Below are positions 22,528 through 32,355 of a DNA stretch of 64,000 bases, one piece after another; within the stretch, counting starts at the first letter, position 1, and the number at the start of each line of letters is the position of its first letter. Source of the DNA: Ectobius pallidus (Eukaryota > Arthropoda > Insecta > Blattodea > Ectobiidae); NCBI GenBank assembly GCA_964059195.1, contig CAXKWD010000002.1, forward strand, positions 155,138,422 through 155,202,421. The letters run 5' to 3'. A program made the position numbers and the translations under genes. The notes beneath the pieces are model-generated. The model saw only the letters and a program-made list of their open reading frames with translations, ran no database searches and was not told the DNA's origin.

Positions 22528-23235
22528 AATTGGAGGGCCTAGTTCCATAAGGGCGTAAGGCATATATCTTTAATTTTGAGTTTTTAACATTTATGCTTTC
22601 TCCTCATATCTCTTAAATACTCAGTGTACAATTTGTACTTGTGCCTTAAACCTCTGCTCAGTTATAAGAAAAGACCTGTGAGACTGCACATCCATTCTAC
22701 TTCATTACAGTTCCATACAGGCATAAGGAACAATTCCTATATCTTTTTGAGGTGTGTTTACCAACTGTTTTTATTTCCCGCAGTGCTAAGCAAATGTTTA
22801 TCAAAACTGAATTTGCATTTCTGAAGCGTAACTTCATTCAAAATAAATTATTTTGCTTGTCATCTATTGTATTAATGTCAATACTGGTATTCATTGGCAA
22901 ACATGCAATTGTCACTGTATATTGTATAATATAGGTTTTTACAAAAATAAAGTAAAAACAAATAATATGATACAAAGTTAAAATATTTTGCTACTGTAAA
23001 AGTACTTCAGTTTTTGTTTGACAAGTTTAATTACCTCTAGTTGTAAAAAATCCCTTTACAGTCTACCTTGTAAATTTGCAGAACACTAATTTAGCATATC
23101 CTTCAAAAATATATGTTATAAAATTAAACTTTAAACCACCTACTAGTGAGTGGTAACATTGTTTAAAAATATCACGATTTCTCGAAACGATGTCCTTGTG
23201 CCTTACGTCTTTATGGAACTAGGCCCTTCAATTTC
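22528..23235. mobile_element. TIR element (about 0.7 kb, non-autonomous)
   Basis: Inverted repeats of about 33 bp, with AGGGCCTAGTTCCATAA at about 22534-22550 and its complement at about 23211-23227, continuing into a CGTAAGGCA word on both arms. No clear target duplication, so superfamily and exact ends are open. The interior is AT-rich and has no credible protein. Confidence 0.65.
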
Positions 23236-23267
23236 AGAGTCGAACACAATAATAATGCCTATTGTAT

Positions 23268-23960
23268 TGTCACAATGCCTAGCTACGAGAAGCTACGAGA
23301 AAACCGCTGACGTCGAGAAAGATCGCGCCTCCCTTGTTGGACAGATTGAAGCCGCGTACCGATGGGTGTGGCTTAGTGGAGACACGTTGCAGTGGGTGGA
23401 CTATGCGCTCTGGAGGGGAGGGACAGCGCGCTAAGGGTGTGACTGCGCACCACCACAGACTTCAAGGTTGTGCGTGGATGGGAAATTTCTTGTCGCTTAG
23501 CTCAAGAACTTTCGAAAACCCTATATAAACCACAGGAGCGAACCGGAGAACCATTGTGAACTGAAGGAGTGTGAATTGATGAACCGAGGAACTAGTGGAC
23601 GGAATTGAACTGGTGAACTGAGGGAACTGATGATCTGGATGAACTGATGAACCGAGGAACGGGTGAACTGAACTGAGACAGTGCCGTTCTGGTGAACTCA
23701 ACGCGACGGGCCAGCGAGGACTGTAGACTGACCGACGTGGTACTGAGCTGCCGTGACTTGGGAGTCAGCACTGTGTGTGAGCGGAGACAGTGCTGTGACT
23801 TGCAGTCAACACAGTGGAAGTGAGCAGCGAGCAAGTGAACTGGAGAACAAGGAGTTATATGCCTGAGTATTGAGTATTGCTACACGAAATAAAGGAATCT
23901 TCATTCTCTTCAATCAGAAGAAAGTGTTCTGATTTCAAACCCCGACGAGTCATTGTTACA
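23268..23960 (+). repeat. 5' LTR of Gypsy B (693 bp)
   Basis: Starts TGTCACAATGCC and ends CATTGTTACA. The TATA box CTATATAAAC at 23521-23530 is conserved in the 3' LTR (25866-25875). An AATAAA at about 23888 could be the polyadenylation signal. Confidence 0.92.
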
Positions 23961-24002
23961 CTGGTGTCAGAAGTGGGATATAATTAAAAGAAAAAATGCA
24001 AA

Positions 24003-24209
24003 ATGGAGGAACTGTTAAAATCGTTACTTCACGCCGTGAACGATTTGAAACAGCAGAACAACGACGACTTGAAGCAGCAGAACACCGATTTCAAACAGCA
24101 GAATGACCGACTGAACGCGAAAATGGATCAGCAAAGCACCGAGTCGAAACAGCAGAATGACCGACTGAACGAGAAAATGGACCAGCAGAGCACCGAGATA
24201 AAACAATAA
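24003..24209 (+). pseudogene. Gypsy B Gag N-terminus, coiled coil with tandem repeat
   Basis: 68 codons starting MEELLKSLL. Most of it is a tandem of a QQNDRLNEKMDQQSTE-like 17-residue unit, predicted coiled coil. It ends at a stop at about 24207, 10 bases before the next open frame. Confidence 0.7.
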
Positions 24210-24218
24210 AACACCGAA

Positions 24219-24791
24219 ATGAGAGAGGCCCTAAGAAGAGAAATGAAAAATGAAGTGAAGAACCTGCAGTTAAGCTTTAAGAAAGAACCGGTTAAGGAAA
24301 GGTTAAATGAACTAGACGGCGAACTAGTGGCAGTGAAAAGTGAACTAGAGAGACAGACCAAGGTGGAAGAAAAGGAAGGGCAGGAAGAGGTCAGGGCCAT
24401 CACCATACAACCAGCTCCCGAAGGGGAAGATCACGCCCTAAGTGCACAACAGCAGGACGACGTGGACGTAGGACAGGTACGGCGGGACGTCATATCAGGT
24501 ACGAGACTATCTTGGGACGAGGTAGCCAGTGGCAGCGCCATCTACGAGAGCTATGGGGCCCAGTGGGACTCCCTAATGGTCAGGAACGGGCTCCTGAAAG
24601 GGATCTGGGAGTCTGCGGATGGGAAGACGTTTGTGGAGCAGCTAGTCATTCCGAGAGTCAGAGTCAAGCATGTCCTGGAAGAAGTCCTCGTAGGAGCGAC
24701 AGGTAGTCACTTAGGGTTGTTGGGAGCGGGGTATGGCCTTTGGTCGAGGGCCCCGGGGGTGGTGGTGGGCCAAAAAAAGGTGATCACTTAG
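24219..24791 (+). pseudogene. Gypsy B fused Gag-like/integrase-start ORF
   Basis: 190 codons. The first third is charged coiled coil; a linker follows, then the segment that normally leads into integrase (IWESADGKT, then LVIPRVRVKHVLEE near residues 130-160). Homology to copy A (reverse strand, 27-449) covers the whole stretch, so both copies share the same shortened architecture. After about 24710 the reading runs into a duplicated or shifted stretch, and the zinc domain resumes at 24783 in another frame. Confidence 0.75.
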
Positions 24792-25465
24792 GAGTGAACC
24801 GGACCCTCGACAAATTACGAAAAGAGTTCTACTGGTTGCACCAACGTAGTGACGTCGAGAGGTGGTGTCAACAATGCGACACATGCGCTGCCAGTAGAGG
24901 GCCTAGAACTCACAGTCGTGGGGCCATGAGGTAATACAATGTGGCAGGCCCATTCCCTGTCACTGATGATGGAAACCGGTACCTGTTGCTGGCCATGGAT
25001 TATTTCACCAAGTGGCCAGAAGTCTACGCCATCCCGAACCAGGAAGCAGCAACAGTGGCCAGGGTACTGGTGGAGAACCTTATCTGCCGGTATGGAGTGC
25101 CGATGGAGTTACACAGTGACCAGGGGATGAACTTCGAGTCGAACGTCATGAAAGAGCTGCTCCAACGGCTGGGGGTACGCAAGACCCGTACGACCTCACT
25201 TCATCCGCAATCAGATGGAATGGTGGAGCGCTTCATCAAGACCCTGAAAAGACACTTACGGAAGGTAGTCTCAACCCATCAACGAGACTGGGACGTCCGG
25301 GTGCCCCCCTTCCTCTGGGCATATAGATCCTCGATCCATGACACCACCGGAATGACAGCAGCCAACATGGTCTTCGGGAGAGAGATCTCCGTCTACCGTG
25401 CGACCTACTGTTTGGCACCCCACTCGATGAAGAACAGCCATCTACCGAATATGTGTGGAACCTGA
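24783..25465 (+). pseudogene. Gypsy B integrase
   Basis: A zinc domain (LGVNRTLDKL...WCQQCDTCAASR) at 24783-24930 is followed by the catalytic core at 24941-25465. The core has the D,D,E set: AMDYFTKW (Asp about 24998), LHSDQGMNF (Asp about 25118) and MVERFIKTL (Glu about 25226). The two parts are in different frames, and another shift at about 25450 moves the C-terminal tail to 25453-25665. The tail runs over the purine tract into the 3' LTR. Confidence 0.9.
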
Positions 25466-25665
25466 CTGAGAGGCTGAGGGAAACCCACCAATTCGCCCGA
25501 GAGAATCTCCAGTTTGCTAGTGACCGGATGAAGGCGAGGTACGACAGGCTGACCAACACAGCTGGGTTCCACGACGGAGACCAAGTGTGGTTGTACCGCC
25601 CTACCAGGACTAGAGGGGGCAATGTCACAATGCCCAGCTACGAGAAGCTACGAGAAAACCGCTGA
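25453..25665 (+). pseudogene. Gypsy B integrase C-terminal tail
   Basis: Reads LTERLRETHQFAREN...MKARYDR, then a GDQVWLYRP motif, the usual end of Ty3/Gypsy integrases. The frame continues across the LTR boundary at 25623. Confidence 0.75.
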
Positions 25666-26284
25666 CGTCAAGGAAGATCACGCCTCGCTTATTGGACGTG
25701 TGCCGGTGTGTGTGACTTAGTGGAGACGCGTCGCAGTGAGTGGACTATGCGCTCTGGAGAGGAGGGACTGCGCGCTAAGGGGTGTGACTGCGCACCGCCA
25801 CAGACTTCTAGATTGTGCGCGGATGGGAAATTTCTCGTCGCTTTGCTCCAGGACATTTGACAGCCCTATATAAACCACAGGAGCGAACCGGAGAACCACT
25901 GTGAACTGAAGAAGGAGTGTGAATTGATTAATCGAGGAACTAGTGAACGGAAGGAACTGATGAACTGGTGAACTGAGGAACGGGTGAAGTGAACTGAGGC
26001 AGTGCTGTTCTGGTGAGTTCAGTACGACGGGCAAGCGAGGACTGTAGACTGACCGACCTGGTACCGAGCTGCCGTGACGTGGGAGTCAGCACAATGTATG
26101 AACGGAGACAGTGCTGTGACTTGGAGTCAGCACAGTGGAAGTGAGCAGCGAACAAGTGAAGTGGAGAACATTCAGGAATTATCTGCTTGTGTATTGAGTA
26201 TTGCTACAGGAAATACAGGAATCTTCATTCTTCAATCAGAAGACAAGTGTTCTGATTTCGAACCCCCGACGAGCCCTTGTTACA
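25623..26284 (+). repeat. 3' LTR of Gypsy B (662 bp)
   Basis: Same termini as the 5' LTR, shorter by small indels. TATA at 25866-25875. Confidence 0.92.
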
Positions 26285-26288
26285 GTAT

Positions 26289-26764
26289 TATGGTGCAGAT
26301 GGAGAAAGTGCAAAAAAATGATTTGCATATACATATAATTATTTAAATAAATATAACAACTAACTTACCCATACTTCACTTTCATCGATCACAGGCGCAG
26401 AACTTATCATCGGCAACAATCCTGAAATCAAACAAAGTATATAGAGAAAGAGACAACATAATTTGCTCAATGGGATTATACCGGGTAGAAGGGATATAAT
26501 TGTGCAGATTTTCTCGGTATATTCCTTCAGTAGAAAGAAACAAAACACTCCAATACCATATTTGTCCCAAGTTTTTTCAGAAAAAAAGTCCTGAATTTTA
26601 ACTCTGATTTTCTCGATATGTATTATTTATACTGTTTTAATCCTTTTCACATCAGCACAGGATTGAATAAGGAATACATTTTCCCGTTTGATTTTCAATA
26701 AAGTTGGCAGTTTTCTTGCAAATTAAATACAAAGATGTTTACGTGGACCACAACATCCGCTACT
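26289..26764. other. Intergenic, nothing recognised
   Basis: Short ORFs only; no repeat partner seen. Confidence 0.45.
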
Positions 26765-27655
26765 CAGTAGCGGCTCGTGGCTCAAAACGAAAGTGTGCTG
26801 CAAATACTATTTCATACAGCAAACTTAAAATATTTTTAAAAATTATTAGTAGGCCTATCTAAACTGCTCGTCTCTTTATCCATCTCTGGGAACTCTCACG
26901 CGATTTTCTCTGCCCCGAACGTTGTGTGAGTTGTGTGACGAGAGAAAATAGCAAAAATAAAAATAAAAATAAATAATAATAATAACAATAATAATAATGA
27001 TAATAATATAAATTAATAATAATAATAATAATAGTAATAATAATTAGGGCAGGGAAAATCGCGTGAGAGTTCCCCGAAATGGAATAAGAGACGAGAAAAT
27101 AGTATTTTTAATGATCGAGGTAGAGGAAGTCGCTTCGTGTTCCCAGTGCGACAGAATACTTAATCGAGGTTGTGGAATCCGGGTTTTTCTGAATTCAACA
27201 CATTCGAATTTGGCGGTGAAGATGAAAAGCATTACTTACTCGCTACATCACGGTCCCCTACCGTCAGATGGTGGAAGATCTTCTCACATAACTAACAGCG
27301 CGCCCGCCGGTGAGACGTGAACCTCCCTCAGAATCCCACTCTGGGCTGCCCGCTGCCGCAGCGCATTTTGCAGGTTAAATCTCCCATATACGCCAAGCAG
27401 TGAAGTTCGAGCATGACGTCACACCCTACGAACGCTGCGCTGTTCGCAAAATGCATTCACGGGGCGGAAAAGATAATATTCACATTACCGACTCTTGACT
27501 CCCAAGCTACCAGCTAAGAAATTCTCGCGTGGACGCGCCAAGTTCAAAATCTACGCAAAAGAAAATATAATATTGCATTTGAAAATAACATTATACGACG
27601 AGAGAAAACAAGCTGTGTGCTGCAGCACTGCAGCACATAGGAGAAACCGCCACTG
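26765..27655. mobile_element. hAT-like non-autonomous element with internal fold-back
   Basis: Ends CAGTAGCGG (26765) and, reverse strand, CAGTGGCGG (27655), each followed by a GTGCTGCA word within about 40 bases. The flanks CGCTAC-T and CGCTACAT are compatible with an 8-bp duplication that lost one base. Inside, an inverted repeat of about 50 bp (26870-26914 and 27047-27098) surrounds an AAT-type microsatellite. No transposase. Confidence 0.7.
26940..27045. repeat. (AAT)n-type microsatellite
   Basis: AATAATAAT with ATG, AAC and AAAAT interruptions, forming the loop of the fold-back. Confidence 0.85.
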
Positions 27656-28126
27656 CGCTACATAAGAAAACGTTGGAGTGGAAGTGTCTTGCTTGCAGTG
27701 TGGCAGACATAATTCACACCCGGAAGGAGCCCAGTGGCAGTGTGTCGTTGCAATTCTGCGAAACTTTCAACCTAATTATCTCATAAACCAATAACGTAGT
27801 CGAAACTCAAAATAAGTTTTATATTTATTTTAATGATAACCACTATCCCCTTGAATTTGTTCAGTCATGCTCCTTTCATTCTGCATTCATCCCATTCAAG
27901 AAATGAATATAAAAGTACCGTATTTTTGAAGGCAGGGAAATTAGTAGGTGAATTTATATTAGATTACTTGACTTCATCTACTTTCTGATTTATATGTTTT
28001 AGTGCAAAGAATCTTGTATCGGATAAAAGCATATTTAATATATAACTGATTTAATTTTTATTTGGACCTAATAGCTTTTCATAAAATAGATCGCTTATTT
28101 CTCCATCAGATTCTTCTAAACAGTTT
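27656..28126. other. Intergenic, nothing recognised
   Basis: AT-rich, no repeat partner recognised, no credible ORF. Confidence 0.45.
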
Positions 28127-28552
28127 TAGTCCAGGCAACGAAGGAAAAATAGAAAAAAATAAATCGTGTAGTTTTGAAAATTGACAGAGTTGTCGGGGGA
28201 AGTGTCCTGGACAACATACTAAAAGTCCCCGTGGGTGAGGGGTGAGCGGAGGGCAGGGGGCCCCTTTGAAGGTACCTTTTATAGGGTTTTTGCTTATATC
28301 TAAATAACGGTGCATCATACAGGAAAAGTTACTATATACAAAATTCAAACTGATAACATTTTCTAAAAGTTTTATCTTATAGATTTTTTCTATTCCCAAT
28401 TGCTTTCAAGATATCTGCCAGCGAAAAAAACACTTTCGCCTCAGGGTCATTCCACAGTTCTGGGTGTGACACTTTTGAGCTTATTTAAGAAGTTTATCAT
28501 TTTATATTAATAAAGTTTATGAACCTATAGTTTTCTAATTTTTATTATGTGA

Positions 28553-28576
28553 TCCCGATCCCGATCCCGATCCGAG
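28553..28576. repeat. (GATCCC)n short tandem repeat
   Basis: Four units of GATCCC, the last one shifting to GATCCG. Confidence 0.85.
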
Positions 28577-28984
28577 CATAATCCAGAAAGCAGTAATAAA
28601 ACAAAAATACTTACTGTTCTGGGTGTGACTGATTTGTCCAGTACTTTTACATATGAACATAGAAAAAGGAAAAACTCTGTTCTGTGGTTAATCAAAGAGG
28701 CAATTAGAATTTTATTTTAGTTAAGGTGGAAGTTTCTTAAATGGAATATGTAAAGGTTTTAAATATTATTTACATTTTTATAGAAGAACGGAATTTTTGA
28801 AAATGTTCTGGGTGTGACGTTCTGGGTGTGACAAAAAAGGACACGTGAGAATTATATTCATCTTTGAAACTATTTATTAAAATACTTTATTTGTTTCCAC
28901 ATAGTCACTGTTTTACGACTGTTTAACAATGTTTAAGCAGAATTTTGCCTAAGAACCGAAAACACATTGACCTCTGTAATTAAT

Positions 28985-29450
28985 TATGGTAATTTTTGTG
29001 TTCTAACTTTGGGAACGATCACAGACATACTCTTATGTGAATGATCTTCTTTAATTGGCCAGATCCAAGGTTTTTCTGATGGTTGTATATATTTGAGCAA
29101 TAGTTTTTCATTCTCGTAGTCGACTTCTCTCACTTCAGCATAAAATTCCTTTTTAATGCCGCAAACTTTACAAACTACTTTTCCTAAAGAGCGACTTGAT
29201 TGAGAAGGACTCTTTCTGGGAGTTCAGATAATATCAGATGACTTAGATTTCTTCACTTTCTCCCTGTGACGTGGCTGTCTCTCTCTATCTCTTAGTCTTT
29301 TAAGCTGAAGGAAGGGCTTTTTCATCACGGTTTATTGCGCGTTTTGCTTTCAGTATTCTTTCTTTATTCCTCTTCCACTATTTCCTATAAAGTTCCTCAT
29401 GAACATCTTCATTCTGCTTTATTTTGTCCCTGAATTTCTTTGTTTTTAAT
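28985..29450 (-). pseudogene. Degenerate gene of a transposon-associated family (basic N-terminus, WP-containing C-terminus)
   Basis: Translating the reverse strand across several stops gives a basic, helical stretch (KKFRDKIKQNEDVHEEL, then RNKERILKAKRAINRDE) and, after RDRERQPRHREK-like residues, a C-terminal module with VVCKVCG and KPWIWPIKED before a natural stop. I recall a family of unnamed proteins with such a basic N-terminus and a WP motif from insect and cnidarian genomes, often in repeats; that recollection needs a search. There are at least three in-frame stops, so it is not functional. It is the only protein trace in the CTCA-flanked transposon. Confidence 0.5.
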
Positions 29451-30419
29451 TAGAACTCTTCTGTGATAAGATATAAAAATACTGTAATTAGAATTGGAGA
29501 GCCAAGCAACCAATATATTGGAGATGTCACACCCAGAACACATTTTTAAGCTAGTTGCATTGCAGATATTAAACAAAGTTGTTATTGAAAGTTGTAGAGC
29601 ATGTGTTCAACCTCACTTCTGGGAATCAGTAACATGCTGGCATACATATATCCACTATTAAAAAAACTTTTACATGTTTTTGTGTTCCGGGTGTGACAGA
29701 AAACAGTAATGTTATTTTGACTAAATAGGAAATGTAGATACTTACTTTTCCAAAATATAATCACTTGAATAAAACAAGAGAAATAGTATCTTCAAGATAA
29801 CACAACAATAAAAAAAAGTCTGTCGATATTTCTGCTGATCTCAGAGTTGTCAACTTATGCATAAATGCACCAGTTTCTTTTTAATATATAAGTTCAAGTT
29901 TGGAAGTTGATTACACCAAGAAATGAAGTGCATTTCAAATTTGCTTACTAATTTAATAATCAGTAATTAACAATCTTTACTTTGATATGGAGTTTCCTAT
30001 AAATTTGTGCAATTTATTTTTCAAACCTTGAGGGTCACTTCACACGGAATGACCCCTCACGCTTTTCGACATACTTTGCCTTCTAGCGCATCAGCCCTTA
30101 AGGATACAGCAATGCTTTCATGAAAGAAGTTGTAGGGAAATAAATCCGCTTTAAAATGAATAGTCATTTATTATTTTGTCTTGAAATGTTCAAAAGTTAT
30201 GACAATTTTAATTTCGGACAAATTTATAAGATTTTGAAAGAAAACCGTACATCTCACTTTCTCTATATTTAGAAGTTATATCTTTGTATAGGCCTATAAG
30301 CTGTATATTTTGTATTTACATCGTGACACATGTGGAGAAATATTACTCAGCCATTAAAGTTACATTTATTAAAAATCCAATCACGGTACAAGCGCAGTAC
30401 ATGTACTGGAAAATACATG

Positions 30420-31060
30420 ATGGTCCAAGCAACAAAAGAAAAACATGGACAAAAAAATCATGTAGTTTCGAAAATTGGCAGAGATGTGGGGAAAATGTCC
30501 TAAACAACATTCTAAATGTTCCTATGGATGAGGGTGAGGGGGGTTAAACGAGGCTTTCCCCCAGTTTTTCCTAAATACCTTAAATACTATAGGTTCTTGC
30601 AAAAAAACAGTTAATGCACAAAATTACACTACATACAATTTCCTACAAAATTGCTCTGAATCATATTTCTGTAGGATTAATAATACAGGAAATACGAGGA
30701 GATGAAGTATGACATAGTTCTGGAAATTCTTTTTATACAGACCTATTATATTTTTTTTTTACACAAACTGGAGCCGATGGAAATTAAAATGGCATGATGT
30801 CAAGCAAACTAGTTTTTAGAAAATATACATACTAAAGGTTAAGGTTACACATAAAGCTTATTAATATATTTTTTTAATATTATAATTACCATCATTATCA
30901 TCATTATTGTTGTTGGTCTTCTTCTTGTAAAGCTTATCAATTTTGTTTCGATAAAAAAATTACCGGTATTTTGAAAAATGGTAAGGAATTATATATATTT
31001 AGAAATTGTAAGACATAGTAGGACTATCTGTAACTTTAAATGAATGTTTACTTCCCAATG
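30420..31060 (+). repeat. U-family copy U2 and adjoining sequence, inverted at 35640-36150
   Basis: 30420-30600 parallels U1 (a GTAGTTTCGAAAATTGGCAGAG stretch at about 30463). 30600-31060 recurs in reverse at 36150-35640, including GAAGTATGACATAGTTCTGG (about 30706 and, inverted, about 36031) and TATTTAGAAATTRTAAGAC. U2 thus begins the left arm of a large imperfect palindrome. Confidence 0.65.
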
Positions 31061-31619
31061 TGGCTCCTGAGAATAGTTGCACAACATATTTTGTCACTGT
31101 GCAACTCGGTGTGTAGTCCAGTCAATGAATGCTCTAAAAGAGGTGTAGAGGGAAATGGAAGGAACACAAGGACAGGGGGCCTTAGAAGATCCCTTTTTTA
31201 GGTTTTTCGCTTATATTTCGGAAACTGTGGGTCCTAGCGATAATACCACTCTATACAAAATTAAAGCTGACAAAATGTTTCACAAGATTGATTTTGTTAA
31301 TTCTTTCGCTATCTCTCCTAGTTTCCGAGATATCCGCGCTCAAAGTTAGCTAATTTTGAAAAAATAAAATTGCCTCGTGTTTTTTTGCCATATTTCATTA
31401 GCTAACTCTTCGGCCCTTCGTCCAACGAAAACTTCATAAGAAAGAAAGTTGTAGAGAATTAAATTTCCTTCAAGAATATACGATATTTTGCGTTTTGCCT
31501 TTAACCGTTCATACGTTAAAGCAATTTTAACTTTATGTGTAAATTCCGGGATTTTGCAGAAAAACTTTCGTATTTTCCGTTATTCCACTGCTCTAACTCT
31601 ATACAAAAGCCAATATATA

Positions 31620-32091
31620 CAGTGCGTGTCAAAAGAGTCTCCGCAGTGAGCTCAGACGCATGCGGGTGTGGTTAGGTTGGTAGCGGGACTACATTGACCT
31701 TGGAGCAGGACCTCATCCTTTTGAAACAGTAGTACTGTGATAACTGATAAGATAACTGATGATAACTGTGTGGTTGTATGCTTTTGCAGTGCAGTGCTTG
31801 TGTGAACCGTCGAATTGAGTGCATGTTTAGTTAATCGCGTGCTTATAAAATCATTATGTTAACCATCGAAGAAAGAGTGTTTTTAGTTGAACTTGTATTC
31901 CATGAGCGTGATAAGTTTACGGAAAACGTAAAACTTAAATTTCGTGAACGATTTCCACATTCGATATGTCCCTTAGCTACCGCGGCTACGGAGACCGGCT
32001 TTAATTAGCGGGATCCGTTGCCAACCTAACTGTGGTGAGTGAGCGTGTTAGCGCATTCACCTCACTGCGGAGACTCTTTTGACACACCCCG
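31620..32091 (+). mobile_element. Mariner-type MITE, 472 bp
   Basis: Inverted ends contain GTGTCAAAAGAGTCTCCGC (from 31626 and, reversed, to about 32085), inserted at TA (31618-31619 and 32092-32093). It keeps the first codons of a transposase. Confidence 0.88.
31856..32008 (+). pseudogene. Mariner transposase N-terminal HTH remnant
   Basis: 50 codons. The first 36 read as the helix-turn-helix start of mariner-like proteins (DUF4817-type: MLTIEERVFLVELVF, then KFRERFPHS). It then jumps out of the family and stops. The catalytic domain is missing, so only the DNA-binding start survives. Confidence 0.8.
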
Positions 32092-32204
32092 TACATATTT
32101 ATATGTATAAATAGTGTGCACTATATATAAGTTGTACATAAAGGAATTAATATGCATATATGTATTTTATAATAAATTTTCAAATAACATATATGCCTAT
32201 GCAT

Positions 32205-32355
32205 TGCCCAGTCAATGAATGAATGGAAATGGAACACAATTTTTTACTTTGAGACTTTGTTTGGACTAGTTAGAAGTTAAACATACTAAAAACCCTCCCT
32301 CCTAGGTGGTGGGCAGGGGGCCCGTAGAAGGTTTTTCTTTTATATCTCAGATACT
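32205..32355 (+). repeat. U-family copy U4, truncated against the nuclease gene
   Basis: Resembles the first 150 bp of U3 and U5, including the TTTTTTACTTTGAGACTTTG stretch and a GGGCAGGGGGCCC run, and breaks off at about 32355. From there the sequence codes for the nuclease-family protein, whose N-terminus is missing. An internal deletion joining TIR and gene is the simplest reading. Confidence 0.65.

Larger units (their letters stand above)
23268..26284 (+). mobile_element. Gypsy copy B, internally deleted LTR retrotransposon
   Basis: LTRs TGTCACAATG...TTGTTACA at 23268-23960 and 25623-26284, with a GTAT duplication at 23264-23267 and 26285-26288. The primer-binding site is at 23962-23978 and a purine tract at 25612-25622. 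Only a Gag-like coiled coil and integrase remain; protease, reverse transcriptase and RNase H are missing. The LTRs differ at roughly one base in ten by eye, so this copy is much older than Gypsy C. Confidence 0.93.
28444..30055. mobile_element. DNA transposon, TIR GGGTCATTCC, 4-bp CTCA duplication
   Basis: Ends GGGTCATTCC at 28444-28453 and its complement at 30046-30055, flanked by CTCA at 28440-28443 and 30056-30059. It interrupts U1, and comparison with U3 supports the junction. A 14-mer GTTCTGGGTGTGAC occurs at 28457, 28616, 28805 and 28819, inverted at 29526, and with one change at 29684. The last 24 bases (30032-30055) can form a hairpin. A degenerate gene lies on the reverse strand. 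Superfamily not assigned. Confidence 0.78.
28127..30330 (+). repeat. U-family repeat copy U1, split by a transposon
   Basis: Begins TAGTCCAG and has the family order: a run near 28250 reading GGCAGGGGGCCCC, a CTTATATCTAAATAACGG stretch, then GATATCTGCC. It stops at 28443 and resumes at 30056-30330 with the second half (TCAGCCCTTAAGG, GTTGTAGGGAAATAAAT). The insert at 28444-30055 explains the gap. U copies also lie at 30420, 31114, 32205 and, inverted, 34658. Confidence 0.7.
31114..32180 (+). repeat. U-family long repeat copy U3 (split by mariner MITE)
   Basis: Starts TAGTCCAGTCAATGAA. 31137-31619 matches the reverse complement of 34640-34100 over about 500 bp, with small indels. After the mariner element the match resumes at 32092-32180. 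Features include a G-rich run before AGGTTTTTCGCTTATAT and the word CTCTTCGGCCCTTCGTC. Confidence 0.75.

Noticed and set aside
24128..24406. Reverse-strand ORF over the Gypsy B coiled coil
   Set aside because: Low-complexity Ser/Phe/Leu antisense of a Gln/Lys-rich coiled coil.
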